The notes: generated by a model not told the origin, from the letters alone. Positions 46,655 to 56,469 are shown, counted from the stretch's first letter. The stretch is 64,000 bases of DNA from Candidatus Stoquefichus sp. SB1 (GCF_001244545.1 NZ_LN852694.1:651747-715746); one strand, 5' to 3'. Program-made: numbers and translations.

Positions 46655-47733
46655 ATGAAACCTTTTAAGGATAATAGGCTAGGAATGATATTAGATGGTT
46701 ATAATAAAAGAATACAAGATATATTACAGATAATTAGATCCTTGCCAATGATATAGAGATTTTGGCAGAAAATCTTTTTCAGGAACATTATATAGTTCCT
46801 ATCATAATTGTTGATGAAAATGTGTTAAAAAGAACAATTAAGTAAAGTAAAATAACACGATACGTAGATTATTCTTTTAGAGATTCATATGGGGATAACA
46901 CAATTAAAGTAGATGGAATGCTATTTAAATTTTATTTTCCATATTCTGGAGATGAATCTCTATTTAAATATCAAGTTTCTATCTTTTCGTCGAGTAATTA
47001 TCAAGAAATGGAACTTAGTAATACGGAAATTATTATTACAATAGATAAAACATTAAGAGAAATGAAGTGGAAAATTCAAAAGAAATAGTACTCAATAGTT
47101 TAAATCGAGATATCGACAATATTAAGAGCAAAATTTCATATTGTGATAGGGATGTTAATAATTTTAATGTTTTTTTAAGAATCCGATTATTATTGTCCTT
47201 AAAGAAAAAAAGTTAAATCATTTTGTACGATTACATCTATGTTTGAAATACCTATAACAAGTAATGAATTCTCAGCAACGCATGTGTCCATTAAGAAAAT
47301 GAATGATTACATCAGTATCTTATAGTTATAATTAGTAAGATTATTACTGCCTTTCCGACACAGATTGTGAAGGTATTTTGAATGTAATAAAACAAGTTGG
47401 AGCACTTACGAAAAAACGTTATCTTCATATAAGGAAATACACGAAGAAGATCTTCGAAATATTTTTTTGGCTAAGCATAGTACAATATACCAAAGTGACG
47501 CAATAGGAGAAGGTTTTCGAAATAATAATAAAACAGATATCTTGATAGAGTGTGAAAACCTTACTGCATTTGTTGCGAAATGTAAAATGTGAGATGGACA
47601 AAAAGAAATAACAGAAGCTATACATTGGTTGGATGGTTATTTGACATGGAGAGATTGCAAAACAGCATTGATATTTTTTTGTCAAAAGAAAAGATTGCAT
47701 AAAATACAACAATATGAAGTAATGATTATTTAA
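46655..47733 (+). pseudogene. Decayed restriction-endonuclease-like gene
   Basis: Consecutive frames read as one protein with stops and shifts: KPFKDNRLGMILDGYNKRIQ, then DIEILAENLFQEHYIVP, VDGMLFKFYFPYSGDESLF, and at the end LRNIFLAKHSTIYQSDAIGE, FRNNNKTDILIECENL, FVAKCKM-stop-DGQKEITEAI and DGYLTWRDCKTALIFF. The last part is a PD-(D/E)XK-type core (D...ECEN...K). The TGA at about 47590 replaces an expected Trp codon. It follows the Gabija-like pair by 40 bp and may once have been its third gene. Confidence 0.65.
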
Positions 47734-48021
47734 AAAACTAACCTGTATAGGTAGCAAAAATAAAGTGTTAAGCGAATTTGAATAATTAAAAACTGGGTTT
47801 AAATCCTTATAAATAGTCGTTTTATGGGCGTTTTGCTTACAGATTTTAGGAATAATAATGACATATTCATGCTCTGGGATGATGGAGTACAAAAAAGGGC
47901 TTTTTTAATATACTATATCATTTTGTACTTGCCATTTATAAAAAAGTTATTTCATATTTATAAAAATGTATTATAATGTAAAAGCAATAAAAATGTAAAT
48001 ATATAGGGAAGAAGGTTTGAT
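47734..48021. other. Gap at the right border of the first defence zone
   Basis: No gene. A TATAAT at 47972-47977 with a weak TTTCAT 16 bp upstream is a possible promoter for the PnuC-like gene. Coding quality returns to the chromosomal style from here. Confidence 0.4.
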
Positions 48022-49248
48022 ATGATTAAATTTTTTAAAGGAAACATGGAACCTAAAAAAAGGTTAAGAATGATAGAAGTCATATTTTCAATTGGATTAT
48101 GTATTGCTTCAATTATATCAATTGGCTATGGTTTGTTTGATATAAATACTAACGTTGAAAATGCGCAGTTTATACAAAGTATTCAAATGACAAGAGATAA
48201 TGATTTAGAAGACTATAGTGAAGATAACACAATCTGTGATGTTACCTATATAAATGGTGATAAAAAACTAGTTGTATCTTATTCATATGAAGACTATGTT
48301 AAATTAGAAGATAAGACAATCACAGCATATGAATACGAAACAAAAAACGGGACAAAATTATATTTTGATCACCAAAATATAAACAATCAGGAAGTACAGT
48401 ATTCCTACAAGCAAGTAAGAGCTAATGAATTAGCACCATTATTTAACTTTGGGATAGCTTCTTCAATCTTGATGTTATCCATTTTAATCATGATGTTATT
48501 TGCGAAACAATTTACGACATATGAAAAATCATGGTTTATTTCAATCATGGTTCTAGCAACAATTTTTTCCGTAGTTTTCCCAGAAGAAAGTGCTAATGGG
48601 GTAAATGGAATTATCATTATGTTACTTTATTTATTGGATACATTCTTAAATATTCTTTGTGAATTATTGATTTCTAAACAATCACGATATAATTTCCTTG
48701 TTTCAATACTAGTTGAAATTGTTGAAATTGTTACATGTATAGTACTAATGTATCGATTTGCTACAATGGCAACGACATTGTTTTTCTGGCTGCCAATTGA
48801 TATTATGAGTTATATCAATTGGTCAAAACATAAAGATGATGAAGAAGATGAATTAACAGTAGTCAGAAAACTAAAAGGTTACCAGGAAGTTTTAGTGATT
48901 ATTGGAATCATTGTTTGGACATTTGTCATTGGATATCTTATTAGTGGTTTAAATATTGCTACAGATTTCTACAATAATGAATTATTGGAAACATTCATTA
49001 TCTATATTGATGCTTGTGCCTCGGCAGTAGGCATTGCCAATGGTTTATTTATTTTCTTTAGGTTGCAAGAACAGTGGATTGCATGGTATATTTGTGCCTT
49101 TCTTGAAGCCATTATCAATATTATTTCAGGACAATATGTTTTATTAGTTCTAAAATTAGGCTATTTTACGAATACAACATATGGTTATATCAAGTGGAGT
49201 AGGTATATTAAGGAACATACAACAAAAAAACAAGCACAAATATCGTAA
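48022..49248 (+). CDS. PnuC-like nicotinamide riboside transporter with extra N-terminal domain
   Basis: A 408-residue membrane protein. Residues ~140-400 contain the PnuC pattern: WFISIMVLATIFSVVFPE, LLYLLDTFLNILCELLISKQ, LPIDIMSYINWSKHKDDE, then RLQEQWIAWYIC and a closing YGYIKWSRYIKE. PnuC carriers import nicotinamide riboside for NAD synthesis. Unlike standard ~230-residue PnuC it starts with a single membrane segment (about 20-42) and a ~90-residue extracytoplasmic domain (45-135) that I cannot assign. RBS GAAGAAGG is about 7 bases upstream. Confidence 0.75.
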   Translation: MIKFFKGNMEPKKRLRMIEVIFSIGLCIASIISIGYGLFDINTNVENAQFIQSIQMTRDNDLEDYSEDNTICDVTYINGDKKLVVSYSYEDYVKLEDKTITAYEYETKNGTKLYFDHQNINNQEVQYSYKQVRANELAPLFNFGIASSILMLSILIMMLFAKQFTTYEKSWFISIMVLATIFSVVFPEESANGVNGIIIMLLYLLDTFLNILCELLISKQSRYNFLVSILVEIVEIVTCIVLMYRFATMATTLFFWLPIDIMSYINWSKHKDDEEDELTVVRKLKGYQEVLVIIGIIVWTFVIGYLISGLNIATDFYNNELLETFIIYIDACASAVGIANGLFIFFRLQEQWIAWYICAFLEAIINIISGQYVLLVLKLGYFTNTTYGYIKWSRYIKEHTTKKQAQIS

Positions 49249-49254
49249 TGTGTC

Positions 49255-49283
49255 TTGTGGAATGATGTTAAAATTGATAGAAT
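49255..49283 (+). promoter_or_regulatory. efp promoter
   Basis: TTGTGG (49255-49260), 17-bp spacer, TAGAAT (49278-49283). Confidence 0.6.
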
Positions 49284-49322
49284 AAAGTATGTATTAATAT
49301 GTGCAAGATGAGGAGTGAAAAT

Positions 49323-49880
49323 ATGGCTATATTAGCAGGTGATTTTAAAACAGGATTAACTTTGATTGTTGATGGTGATCCTTGTCAAGTTATGGATTTT
49401 CAACATGTAAAACCAGGTAAAGGAGCAGCCATCTTAAAAACAAAGATGAGAAACTTAAAAACTGGATCAATTCAAGAAAGAAACTTTAATGCTTCAACTA
49501 AGTTTGAAGCAGCAAATATTTCAAGAAAAGATGCGCAATATTCATATAAAGCAGATTCTACTTTTTATTTTATGGATCTAGAAACATATGAAACATATGA
49601 ATTAGCAGAGGATCAAGTAGGGGACAATAAATATTATATTATTGAAGGTTCAATTGTTTCATTAATGTTCTTTGATGAGTTATTGTTATCAGTATCTGTT
49701 CCTGAAAAAGTAGAATTAACAGTGGTTGAAACGGATCCTGCCATCAAAGGTGCACCATCTAACCAAACAAAAGATGCAGTTACTGATACAGGGTTAACAT
49801 TACGAGTTCCTCAGTTTATTGATACTGGAGAAAAAATCGTTGTGTTTACAACTGATGGAAAGTATGCGGGAAGAGCTTAA
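49323..49880 (+). CDS. efp: Elongation factor P
   Basis: A 185-residue three-domain OB/KOW protein that enters the ribosomal E site and relieves stalling at polyproline stretches. The domain I loop with the modification-site lysine reads HVKPGKGAAI (about residues 29-38), and the C-terminal signature GLTLRVPQFIDTGEKIVVFTT is present. The true start is the ATG at 49323 (AGGAG 8 bases upstream), giving the conserved MAILAGDFKTG; the upstream in-frame ATG at 49299 lacks a binding site. Confidence 0.96.
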   Translation: MAILAGDFKTGLTLIVDGDPCQVMDFQHVKPGKGAAILKTKMRNLKTGSIQERNFNASTKFEAANISRKDAQYSYKADSTFYFMDLETYETYELAEDQVGDNKYYIIEGSIVSLMFFDELLLSVSVPEKVELTVVETDPAIKGAPSNQTKDAVTDTGLTLRVPQFIDTGEKIVVFTTDGKYAGRA

Positions 49881-49892
49881 TAAGCTCTTTTT
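49871..49892 (+). terminator. efp terminator
   Basis: AAGAGCTT (49871-49878) and AAGCTCTT (49882-49889), 3-base loop, T-run; the stop codon of efp lies in it. It ends only 3 bases before the next start codon. Confidence 0.75.
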
Positions 49893-49895
49893 AAA

Positions 49896-50645
49896 ATGAT
49901 GAATAAAATTGTATTGATTACAGGGGGAGCGAAAGGAATTGGTAAAGCAATTGCTTTAGAACTAGCAAAACAAGGATATGATATTGTCATTAATTATTTA
50001 ACATCTCAAAAAGAAGCTGAGGAATTAAAAAATATAATTATTGATCATTATGGAGTACGTTGCTTGGCTATTGCAGGAGATGTTTCTAAGGAAGAACAAG
50101 TAGATGAAATGGTATCTTTGATTGAATCAGAACTTGGTGGTGTTGATATTTTGATCAATAACGCGGCCATAGATTTATCAAATTTATTTCATTTAAAAAA
50201 TGCTGAAGAATTCAGAAAAACATTAGATATCAATGTAGTAGGAGCATTTAATTGCAGTAAACGTGTTTATCGTCATATGATTGATCAAGAATATGGAAGA
50301 ATCATTAATATCGCTTCGACCAATGGCATCAATACCTATTATCCGATGTGTATTGATTATGATGCATCTAAAGCAGCATTGATTTCTATGACACATAATC
50401 TAGCCTTTGAATTTGCACCTTTTGTTAATGTCAATTGCATTGCTCCAGGTTTCATTGGGACGGAAAATGAATTGGATGGTTATGATGAGCAATTTTTAAA
50501 AGACGAAGTTGAAAAAATCATGGTCAATCGCTATGGTGATCCTCAAGAAGTCGCTTATTTAGTGAAGTTTTTAGTAAGCAAAGAAGCTGATTTTATTAAT
50601 AATACCGTCATTCGAATTGATGGTGGACAAAAAGGAAGTTGCTAA
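49896..50645 (+). CDS. Short-chain dehydrogenase/reductase (FabG-like)
   Basis: A 249-residue SDR. Cofactor motif TGGAKGIGKAIA (about 8-19), NNAA (about 89), catalytic Ser in NIASTNG (about 138), YDASKAA (about 153-159) and the C-terminal RIDGGQKGS are all present. The fatty-acid type 3-oxoacyl-ACP reductases are the closest in look, but the substrate is not certain, and no other fatty-acid genes are near. There is no Shine-Dalgarno sequence before either ATG (49896 or 49899), because the efp terminator abuts the start; translation may depend on read-through from efp. It converges on the next gene with a 4-bp tail overlap. Confidence 0.85.
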   Translation: MMNKIVLITGGAKGIGKAIALELAKQGYDIVINYLTSQKEAEELKNIIIDHYGVRCLAIAGDVSKEEQVDEMVSLIESELGGVDILINNAAIDLSNLFHLKNAEEFRKTLDINVVGAFNCSKRVYRHMIDQEYGRIINIASTNGINTYYPMCIDYDASKAALISMTHNLAFEFAPFVNVNCIAPGFIGTENELDGYDEQFLKDEVEKIMVNRYGDPQEVAYLVKFLVSKEADFINNTVIRIDGGQKGSC

Positions 50646-50659
50646 TCCAACTTCCCTTT
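50631..50659. terminator. Shared hairpin between converging genes
   Basis: AAAGGAAGTTG (50631-50641) pairs with CAACTTCC-CTTT around a 6-base loop holding both stop codons. Confidence 0.6.
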
Positions 50660-51901
50660 CATGTTTGATAATGCTAATAAAATAGATAATTTTCCATACT
50701 CAAAGGTTAAACCACCTTGCATGTATAAGGTATATGGTTCAATAACTGGCGCATCAGCACTTAATTCGATTGTGCTGCCTTGAGTAAAGCTGCCAGCAGC
50801 CATAACTTCATCAAAAGGATATCCTGGCATTGGAGCCGGTAAAACATGGACAAATGAATCAATTGGACTGGTTTGTTGAATGCCTTGAGTAAAGCTTACT
50901 AAATTCTCCTTAGATTTAAGTTCTAATGTTTGAATAATGTCAGTTCGTGGTTCATCATAGTGGGGAGATACGTTTGAATATTCTAGTTTTTCCAACATAT
51001 AAGCTGTAAATATTGCTGTCTTTAATGCGTTTTTTACAGCATTAGGAGCTATAAAGATTCCTTTAAAAAAAGCATTGTTTAAATTGAAATTAGCCCCTAA
51101 ATCTTTTCCGATTCCTGGAGCTGTTAATCTTTCAGCAACCATATAAACTAAGTCCTGATTACCGGCTACATATCCGCCAGTTGGTGCAATCCCACCACCG
51201 AGATTCTTCATTAAAGATCCAACAACAATATCAGCACCAACATGCCCTGGTTCTTTGGCTTCTACCAATTCGCCATAACAATTATCTACCATAATAATGA
51301 CTTCATCATTGACTTCACGAATCTTTTTAATGATTCGTTCAATCTTTGCTATCGATAACGATTTACGATGCGAATAACCTCTAGATCTTTGAATTTCAAC
51401 TAATTTAACATTTTTTTCTTTTAAGCGTTGAACAATCACTTGATCATCAAAATCATCATTAATTAATTCAATTTGTTCATACTTAACTCCAGCAGCTTTT
51501 AGCGACTGAGTTGAATCTCCGCTTATCCCAATCATTTCTTGAAGTGAATCGTAAGGAGCACCAGATAATGAAATCATTGTATCACCATTTTTTAATAATG
51601 CTGAAAGAGTTAGGTATAAAGCATTTGTTCCACTCATGATTTGAGGTCGTACTAATGCATCCTTACAGCCAAGGACAGTTGCAAAGATCTTTTCAATTTT
51701 ATTTCTTCCTTCATCATAGTTTCCATAACCATTAATATCACTAAAATCTGAGTAAGAAACTTTATTTTCAATGAAAGCGGATAAGATTCGATTAGAATTT
51801 GTTAGACAAATAGAGTCAATCTTTTCGTATATATCATGTAAAACTGTATCAGATTCTTTAGCTAAAGTAAGTAGATCTGGATTTATTTGTTCAAGTATCA
51901 T
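50642..51901 (-). CDS. Methionine gamma-lyase-family PLP enzyme (aluminium resistance protein type)
   Basis: A 419-residue PLP-dependent enzyme of the Cys/Met metabolism fold, in the YnbB/aluminium-resistance subgroup: INGYGNYDEGRNKIEKIFA near the N-terminus, MSGTNALYLTLSALL (about 88), DNCYGELVE (about 205), and the PLP lysine in VGSLMKNLGGGIAPTGGY (about residue 232). Relatives are annotated as methionine gamma-lyases, but the real substrate is often untested. AGGAGG lies 7-8 bases before the start on the minus strand. Confidence 0.85.
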   Translation of the reverse strand: MILEQINPDLLTLAKESDTVLHDIYEKIDSICLTNSNRILSAFIENKVSYSDFSDINGYGNYDEGRNKIEKIFATVLGCKDALVRPQIMSGTNALYLTLSALLKNGDTMISLSGAPYDSLQEMIGISGDSTQSLKAAGVKYEQIELINDDFDDQVIVQRLKEKNVKLVEIQRSRGYSHRKSLSIAKIERIIKKIREVNDEVIIMVDNCYGELVEAKEPGHVGADIVVGSLMKNLGGGIAPTGGYVAGNQDLVYMVAERLTAPGIGKDLGANFNLNNAFFKGIFIAPNAVKNALKTAIFTAYMLEKLEYSNVSPHYDEPRTDIIQTLELKSKENLVSFTQGIQQTSPIDSFVHVLPAPMPGYPFDEVMAAGSFTQGSTIELSADAPVIEPYTLYMQGGLTFEYGKLSILLALSNMKGKLD

Positions 51902-52328
51902 AAAAAAACCTCCTATTCATAATACATTGTTTATTATACACATTTTTTGATTGTTTGTATTGATATCTATTGAAGAAATATAAATATATTAAGGAAATAA
52001 AAAACATCAGTATAAATCAATGACTAAGAATTAAAATGTGTGATATTAAATCATTTTCTTGTTAAATTATTCTTGGTACCATGATTGTAAGATGATTTAT
52101 CAAAAGTTTGACACAACTAGATTGAAAATTTAACTTCATTATCGTTATTATAAAATGAATATACTTTTAAGAAAATAGCAGTTGTCATTAATGTTTTGTA
52201 CATAATTAATATTGCTAAGATGATTTGCACCATATATACGGCTTAGTGAATTTTGGAACACCACAAGAAATTTTTAAGGTAAAGTGTTAAAAATTTAATC
52301 TATTTTACTGGAAAAAATATACTAATTA
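51902..52328. other. Gap at the start of the second accessory zone
   Basis: AT-rich, no coding sequence or RNA gene recognised; contains the minus-strand promoter region of the methionine gamma-lyase-family gene near 51905-51990. Confidence 0.4.
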
Positions 52329-52865
52329 TGGGAATAAAGGTACAAAAGAAAGATGAATATAAATTGGATAAAAAGTTGCAAATTTTTATATCCTCAACTT
52401 ATGATGATTAAAAAGAGGAAAGACAAGTTCCTTTAAAAAGTATTTTGGAGTCAATCAATATTCCAGTTGGCATGGAATTATTTGCAGCAAACAGCGAAGA
52501 ACAATAGAATTTGTAAAAGAATAGATTAATAATTCTGATATTTATTAATTTTAGGCGGTAGATATGGAACGATAAATAATCAAACAGAAATTAGTTATAT
52601 TGAAATGGAATATGATTATGCTGTAACTATAAATAAACCGATTATATCAATTGTATTGTAAGATTTTTATTTGAATAATATAGATGATTCCAAAATTAGT
52701 AAATACTTCGAAAGAGATAATCCTAAATATATATCTTAAGGACTATTAGAAACATATAGAGTGGTTGACAGAAAATATTATAGGACTAGATTTATTAAAA
52801 ACGATATAATCACTTATTTGAAAAAATTGAAAATAAATGAGAATACGTTATTAGTTAGAAAATAA
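52329..52865 (+). pseudogene. DUF4062 gene remnant
   Basis: Starts like a DUF4062 protein: KLQIFISSTYDD-stop-KEERQV, then ILESINIPVGMELFAANSEE; after frameshifts LGGRYGTINNQTEISYIEME, YDYAVTINKPIISIVL. The first stop is TAA in place of a leucine TTA. DUF4062 is an N-terminal, TIR/SLOG-like sensor domain of larger defence proteins; the effector part is missing. About 200 bp of featureless DNA separate it from the IS element. Confidence 0.75.
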
Positions 52866-53128
52866 AACTACAATGAATTATTTAATATAATTATTTTATT
52901 GAAGTTTTAAATGTTATGATCTTAGAATGACCTTATTACATTAAAAATAACAAGAATATTATAAAAAATAGTTTAATAGATATGATAAATACTAATTTAA
53001 ATAGATTAGCAAAATTATATGAGTTCATGGAGTTTGAATAACAGAAAGAAAAAACGTTGATAAATGATATGATGCCCTCCAAGTAGACAGCGTAAATAAT
53101 TAAGCGCTGATACAGGAGGTTTTTATAT

Positions 53129-53767
53129 TGGGAAGAAAAAAGTAAATATTCAAAAGAACTGAAATTAAGCATTGTAAAAAGATATTTAAATGGTGAAGAA
53201 TCAACTATTTCTTTAGCCAAAAAGATAAGTATAAAAAAGAATGTTGTGAGCAATTGGATAAAAAATATCAGGCATTTGGTGAAAATGCATTGAATACATC
53301 GACATAAAAAATTGTATAATAGTCATATAGAACTAAAATATTATATTCATGGAGGAGAAAATATCTATATGGCTAAAAGCGGAAAAGTCAATAAGGGAGA
53401 ACGTATTGAAATTGTAAAGTACTGTCTTGAACATGATATGGATTATAAGACAACAGCTAAGGTATTCGAAACAACTTACGCTAATGTCTTTAACTAGGTT
53501 AAGAATTACAAGGAAAAAGGAGAAGAAGGTCTAGGCGACAAACGTGGACGACATAAAACGGATGAAGAAGTTGATGAAGTGACATTATTAAAGCGTCAGC
53601 TTAAACAGAAGGAACATGAACTTGGAATGGCACAACTGAAGCTTAGACTTCTAAAAAGGTTGGACGAGATCGAAAGGAGGAGGTCTATCGAACAAGCAAA
53701 CAAGAAGCAGAATATGAAACAATCAAAACAATTAGCGAAGAAGCGACAGATAAAGAGAACACACTAA
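53129..53767 (+). pseudogene. IS3-family OrfA, broken
   Basis: AGGAGG at 53117-53122 precedes a first helix-turn-helix (KYSKELKLSIVKRYLNG, ISLAKKISIKKNVVSNWIK, AFGENAL), which is broken. A second part from 53370 (KGERIEIVKYCLEHDMDYKT, then VFN-stop-VKNYKEKGEEGLGDKRGRH) has a TAG at 53495-53497 where a Trp is expected, and continues into a coiled region (LLKRQLKQKEHELGMAQLKL). Together they look like a two-helix-turn-helix OrfA that can no longer be made whole. Confidence 0.7.
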
Positions 53768-53778
53768 ATATATCACTT

Positions 53779-54680
53779 ATGTGCAGAATACTAGGTGTAA
53801 AACGCGCAAACTACTATAAATGGCTACAACATGAAAAAAGTGCAGTAGATAAAGAAAATGAAGAAATAGCTGAATGTATCAGAGAATATCATAAAAAATA
53901 TAACGGATTACTAGGCTGCCGTATGATGGCTGACAGAATCAATAGAGATTATAATAAGAATTACAGTGATAAACGTATCTATAAGATTATGAGAATATTA
54001 GGTATTCATAGTATTATTCGTCCTGAACGAAGAAGCTGCATAGTCAGAAAATACAACAACACAGCCAGGAATAATCTCAAAAGAGATTTCAATGCATCTA
54101 GGCCAAATGAAAAATGGGTGACGGATGTCACGGAATTCAAATATGGACCACATAATGAATATAAGTTATATCTAAGTGCCTTTATTGAGTTTTATGACAG
54201 AACAGTTGTCAACTATGAAGTTGGTGATCGCAATAATAACACACATGTCTTCAACACATTTGATAAGACAGTTAAAGACAATCCACAGCCTTTATTCCAC
54301 AGTGATGGCGGTTTTCAATATACAAGTTCAGTTTTTATAAATATGATTAAGGCACATGGAATGATACAAAGCATGTCAAGAATTCACTGCTGCATAGATA
54401 ATGAACCAATGGAAAGATTCTGGAGAATCATGAAATGTGAGATGTATCATTACGGAAAACATTACAATACAAAAGAAGAACTTATTAAGGCTATAGATGA
54501 CTAGATTGACTATTACATGTATGAAAGATATTAGAGAAGATTTGGAGTTAAGACACCCTATGAAGTCAGAAGAGAAGCATTATCTTTACAAACACTAAAT
54601 CAATATCCAATACCTGAAAATAACAGAATAAAAAAATATAAATTAGAACATTACATAAGCAGCACAACATCAGCTGCATA
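53779..54680 (+). pseudogene. IS3-family OrfB transposase, broken at the C-terminus
   Basis: An open 241-residue stretch has the OrfB DDE catalytic core: WVTDVTEFKYG (first Asp), HSDGGFQYTSS (second Asp) and DNEPMERFWRIMKCE (Glu), preceded by an N-terminal HTH_21 region (HKKYNGLLGCRMMADRINR). It stops at TAG 54502-54504, after which the same frame continues with IDYYMYERY-stop-RRFGVKTPYEVR, the normal end of the protein. The catalytic residues survive, but the two late stops and the broken orfA argue against activity. Confidence 0.75.
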
Positions 54681-54839
54681 AAGAAAAATGAAGTTGTCTG
54701 TTCGACAACTCCATCAACAACAATTTTAATTATTTAGACTGTCTACTAGACAGGGCGGTTCAAAAAGCATTGGTTTTTATACTTTAGAATTACTTATAAT
54801 AAAATTAATAAATAATATAAAAATGATTTTAAAACGAAT

Positions 54840-56374
54840 CCAAAAGTGTAAATAATTCATTTTCTAATGTTTTAGAAAGTTGTGATAGGTTAAGAGAATT
54901 ATACAGATTATTATGGTAATTCACAGGATTTGTTAACATTTCAAATATTTTATAATCATCAATATAATCAAAAAATTTTTAGAAAAAATATTTGTGCTTT
55001 ATGCTTATATGAAGCTCTTGAATCGATATTCTCTGACAAGACTCATAAAATTCTGGATATGCAACTTATATGATTATGAGTGAGAATGACATAATGTATT
55101 ATTTTAAGGATTACGGCTTTAATCATTCTTTGTTTAATGGGGTAAATTTTACTAATAGTAGTATCGATAAAATGTTGAAAGCCTAACAGTATCATAAATG
55201 GATTTATTTATTAAATCATAGGTAACGATAGATAATAGTGAGAGTATTTATATAGATTATGATTTCCCTAATATAAACACTGGTTCAGAAACGCTGACTT
55301 TAACTAAATATGGTCATACAAAGGATAATTCGGATTTATCACAAATGAATTTATCTGTAGGTTATTACCAAACTGATAAGGTTCTATTATTTTATGAGTT
55401 TTATCTGGGAGTATCATTGGTAATGCTGAATGTTAAAAAATGGTTGAGCGAACTATGAGGAATGGATATAAAGTTATTAATTTTATATTGGATAGGGGGA
55501 TATTTTTCAATTAATATTATTAAATGTTTTGAAGGAAATGATTATGACTATCTTCTGATGCCAAAGGGCAATACAGTATTTATTAGAGAAGCGATTAAAG
55601 AGTGTATACCCATATTGAAAGATGGATATTATTATTTGAGCGAATATGAATTATATAAAAAGACAATTATAAATAACTGTTTAATACAGATCGTGAGTAG
55701 TATATTCATGTTTATTATAATGATATCAGTACAAAAAAACTAGTCATTAATTAAAGATTTGAAAAGATGAATCAGCAGTTAGAAGAAAAAAGAATTAGAT
55801 AATAAAAAGGCAGGAAGATGTAGCTCCATATAAAAAATTTATAAACTGAAATTTGATAATAATGACTATTTTATGAATTATGAAAGAAAAATAAATAAAG
55901 AAATTGATAGATAGGGTGGGATTCTTTACAATTATTACTACAACAGAAATGGCAGCAAATAAAGCATTAGAAATATATCGAGATAGAGATACGGTAGAAA
56001 AAGTATTTAGGATGGAAAAGTTATATTTAGGAAATGATGTGTTTAGAATACATTCAGATGAATATTAGGAAAGTAAAGGATTTGTATCGTTTATAGCTTT
56101 GACAATAAGAAATGAAATACATAAATCATTAAAACCAGTATATTTAATGAATCGAAAAGAATATATTGCATTAAAGACACTAAAAGAATATGAAAGATTA
56201 GAAATCATAAAATTATCTGATCATAAATATCATATAAGATATAAGTTGACAAATAAGCAGAAGAAAATATTAAAACAATTAGATATAAATGAGAAAGATT
56301 ATTTAGAATTTACAAACAATGTAACACCACTGTTATTAGATGATTGGCAGTGGGGTTTTCGTATAGATGTATAA
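54840..56374 (+). pseudogene. IS1634/IS4-type transposase remnant
   Basis: Scattered frames read in order as one transposase: NDIMYYFKDYGFNHSLFNG, IYIDYDFPNINTGSETLTLT with KYGHTKDN, LLFYEFYLG, then GGYFSINIIK and DYDYLLMPKGNTVFIREAI (55480-55610), FTIITTTEMAANKALEIYRD, KVFRMEKLYLGNDVFR and, from 56099, LTIRNEIHKSLKPVYLMNRK. These are the DDE-type IS1634 landmarks (KDN, LFYEFYxG, DRGYFS, SDE). Many stops and shifts; the limits are approximate. The short ORFs at 55462 and 56099 are pieces of it. Confidence 0.7.
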
Positions 56375-56424
56375 TTTTGAGTGGAAGTTGACAATAGAAT
56401 CAAAATACAGTTTAAAACCTAAAA

Positions 56425-56469
56425 ATATTATATAGTACAATATTTGACAAATATTGTACTATATAATAT
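56425..56469. repeat. 45-bp perfect palindrome before the GHKL-ATPase operon
   Basis: Two 22-base arms (56425-56446 and 56448-56469) match perfectly around a single central A; the pattern includes TAGTACAATATTTG. It lies 27 bp upstream of the operon's first start codon and contains TTGACA and TATAAT-like hexamers. It could be an operator, a transcript hairpin, or a relic end of the transposon upstream. Confidence 0.85.

Larger units (their letters stand above)
53070..54762 (+). mobile_element. Inactivated IS3-family insertion sequence
   Basis: About 1.7 kb. Terminal inverted repeats begin TGATGCCCTCCAAGTAGACA (53070) and, read from the right, TGAACCGCCCTGTCTAGTAG (ending 54762), sharing AGTAGACAG and TAAATAATTAA. 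Between them are broken orfA and orfB genes of the IS150-like group. No clear target duplication is seen. Confidence 0.75.

Noticed and set aside
47776-47810. GAATTTGAATAA and a T-arm-like GGTTTAAATCC, suggesting an att site in a tRNA end
   Set aside because: No acceptor stem or anticodon arm can be folded and only 10 of 12 core bases match.
47425-47892. 155-codon open frame on the minus strand
   Set aside because: It is antisense to the decayed nuclease gene, has no RBS and reads as a low-complexity mirror of the coding strand.
53030-53041. GAGTTTGAATAA, one base off the guaA att core
   Set aside because: No TGATACA boxes or palindrome nearby; a single 11 of 12 match in AT-rich DNA can be chance.
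52936-53253. 105-codon minus-strand frame across the left IS end
   Set aside because: It runs antisense through the IS inverted repeat and orfA, so it is a shadow frame.
53070-54762. Active insertion sequence
   Set aside because: Both orfA and orfB have in-frame stops and no target duplication is visible, though the DDE residues remain.
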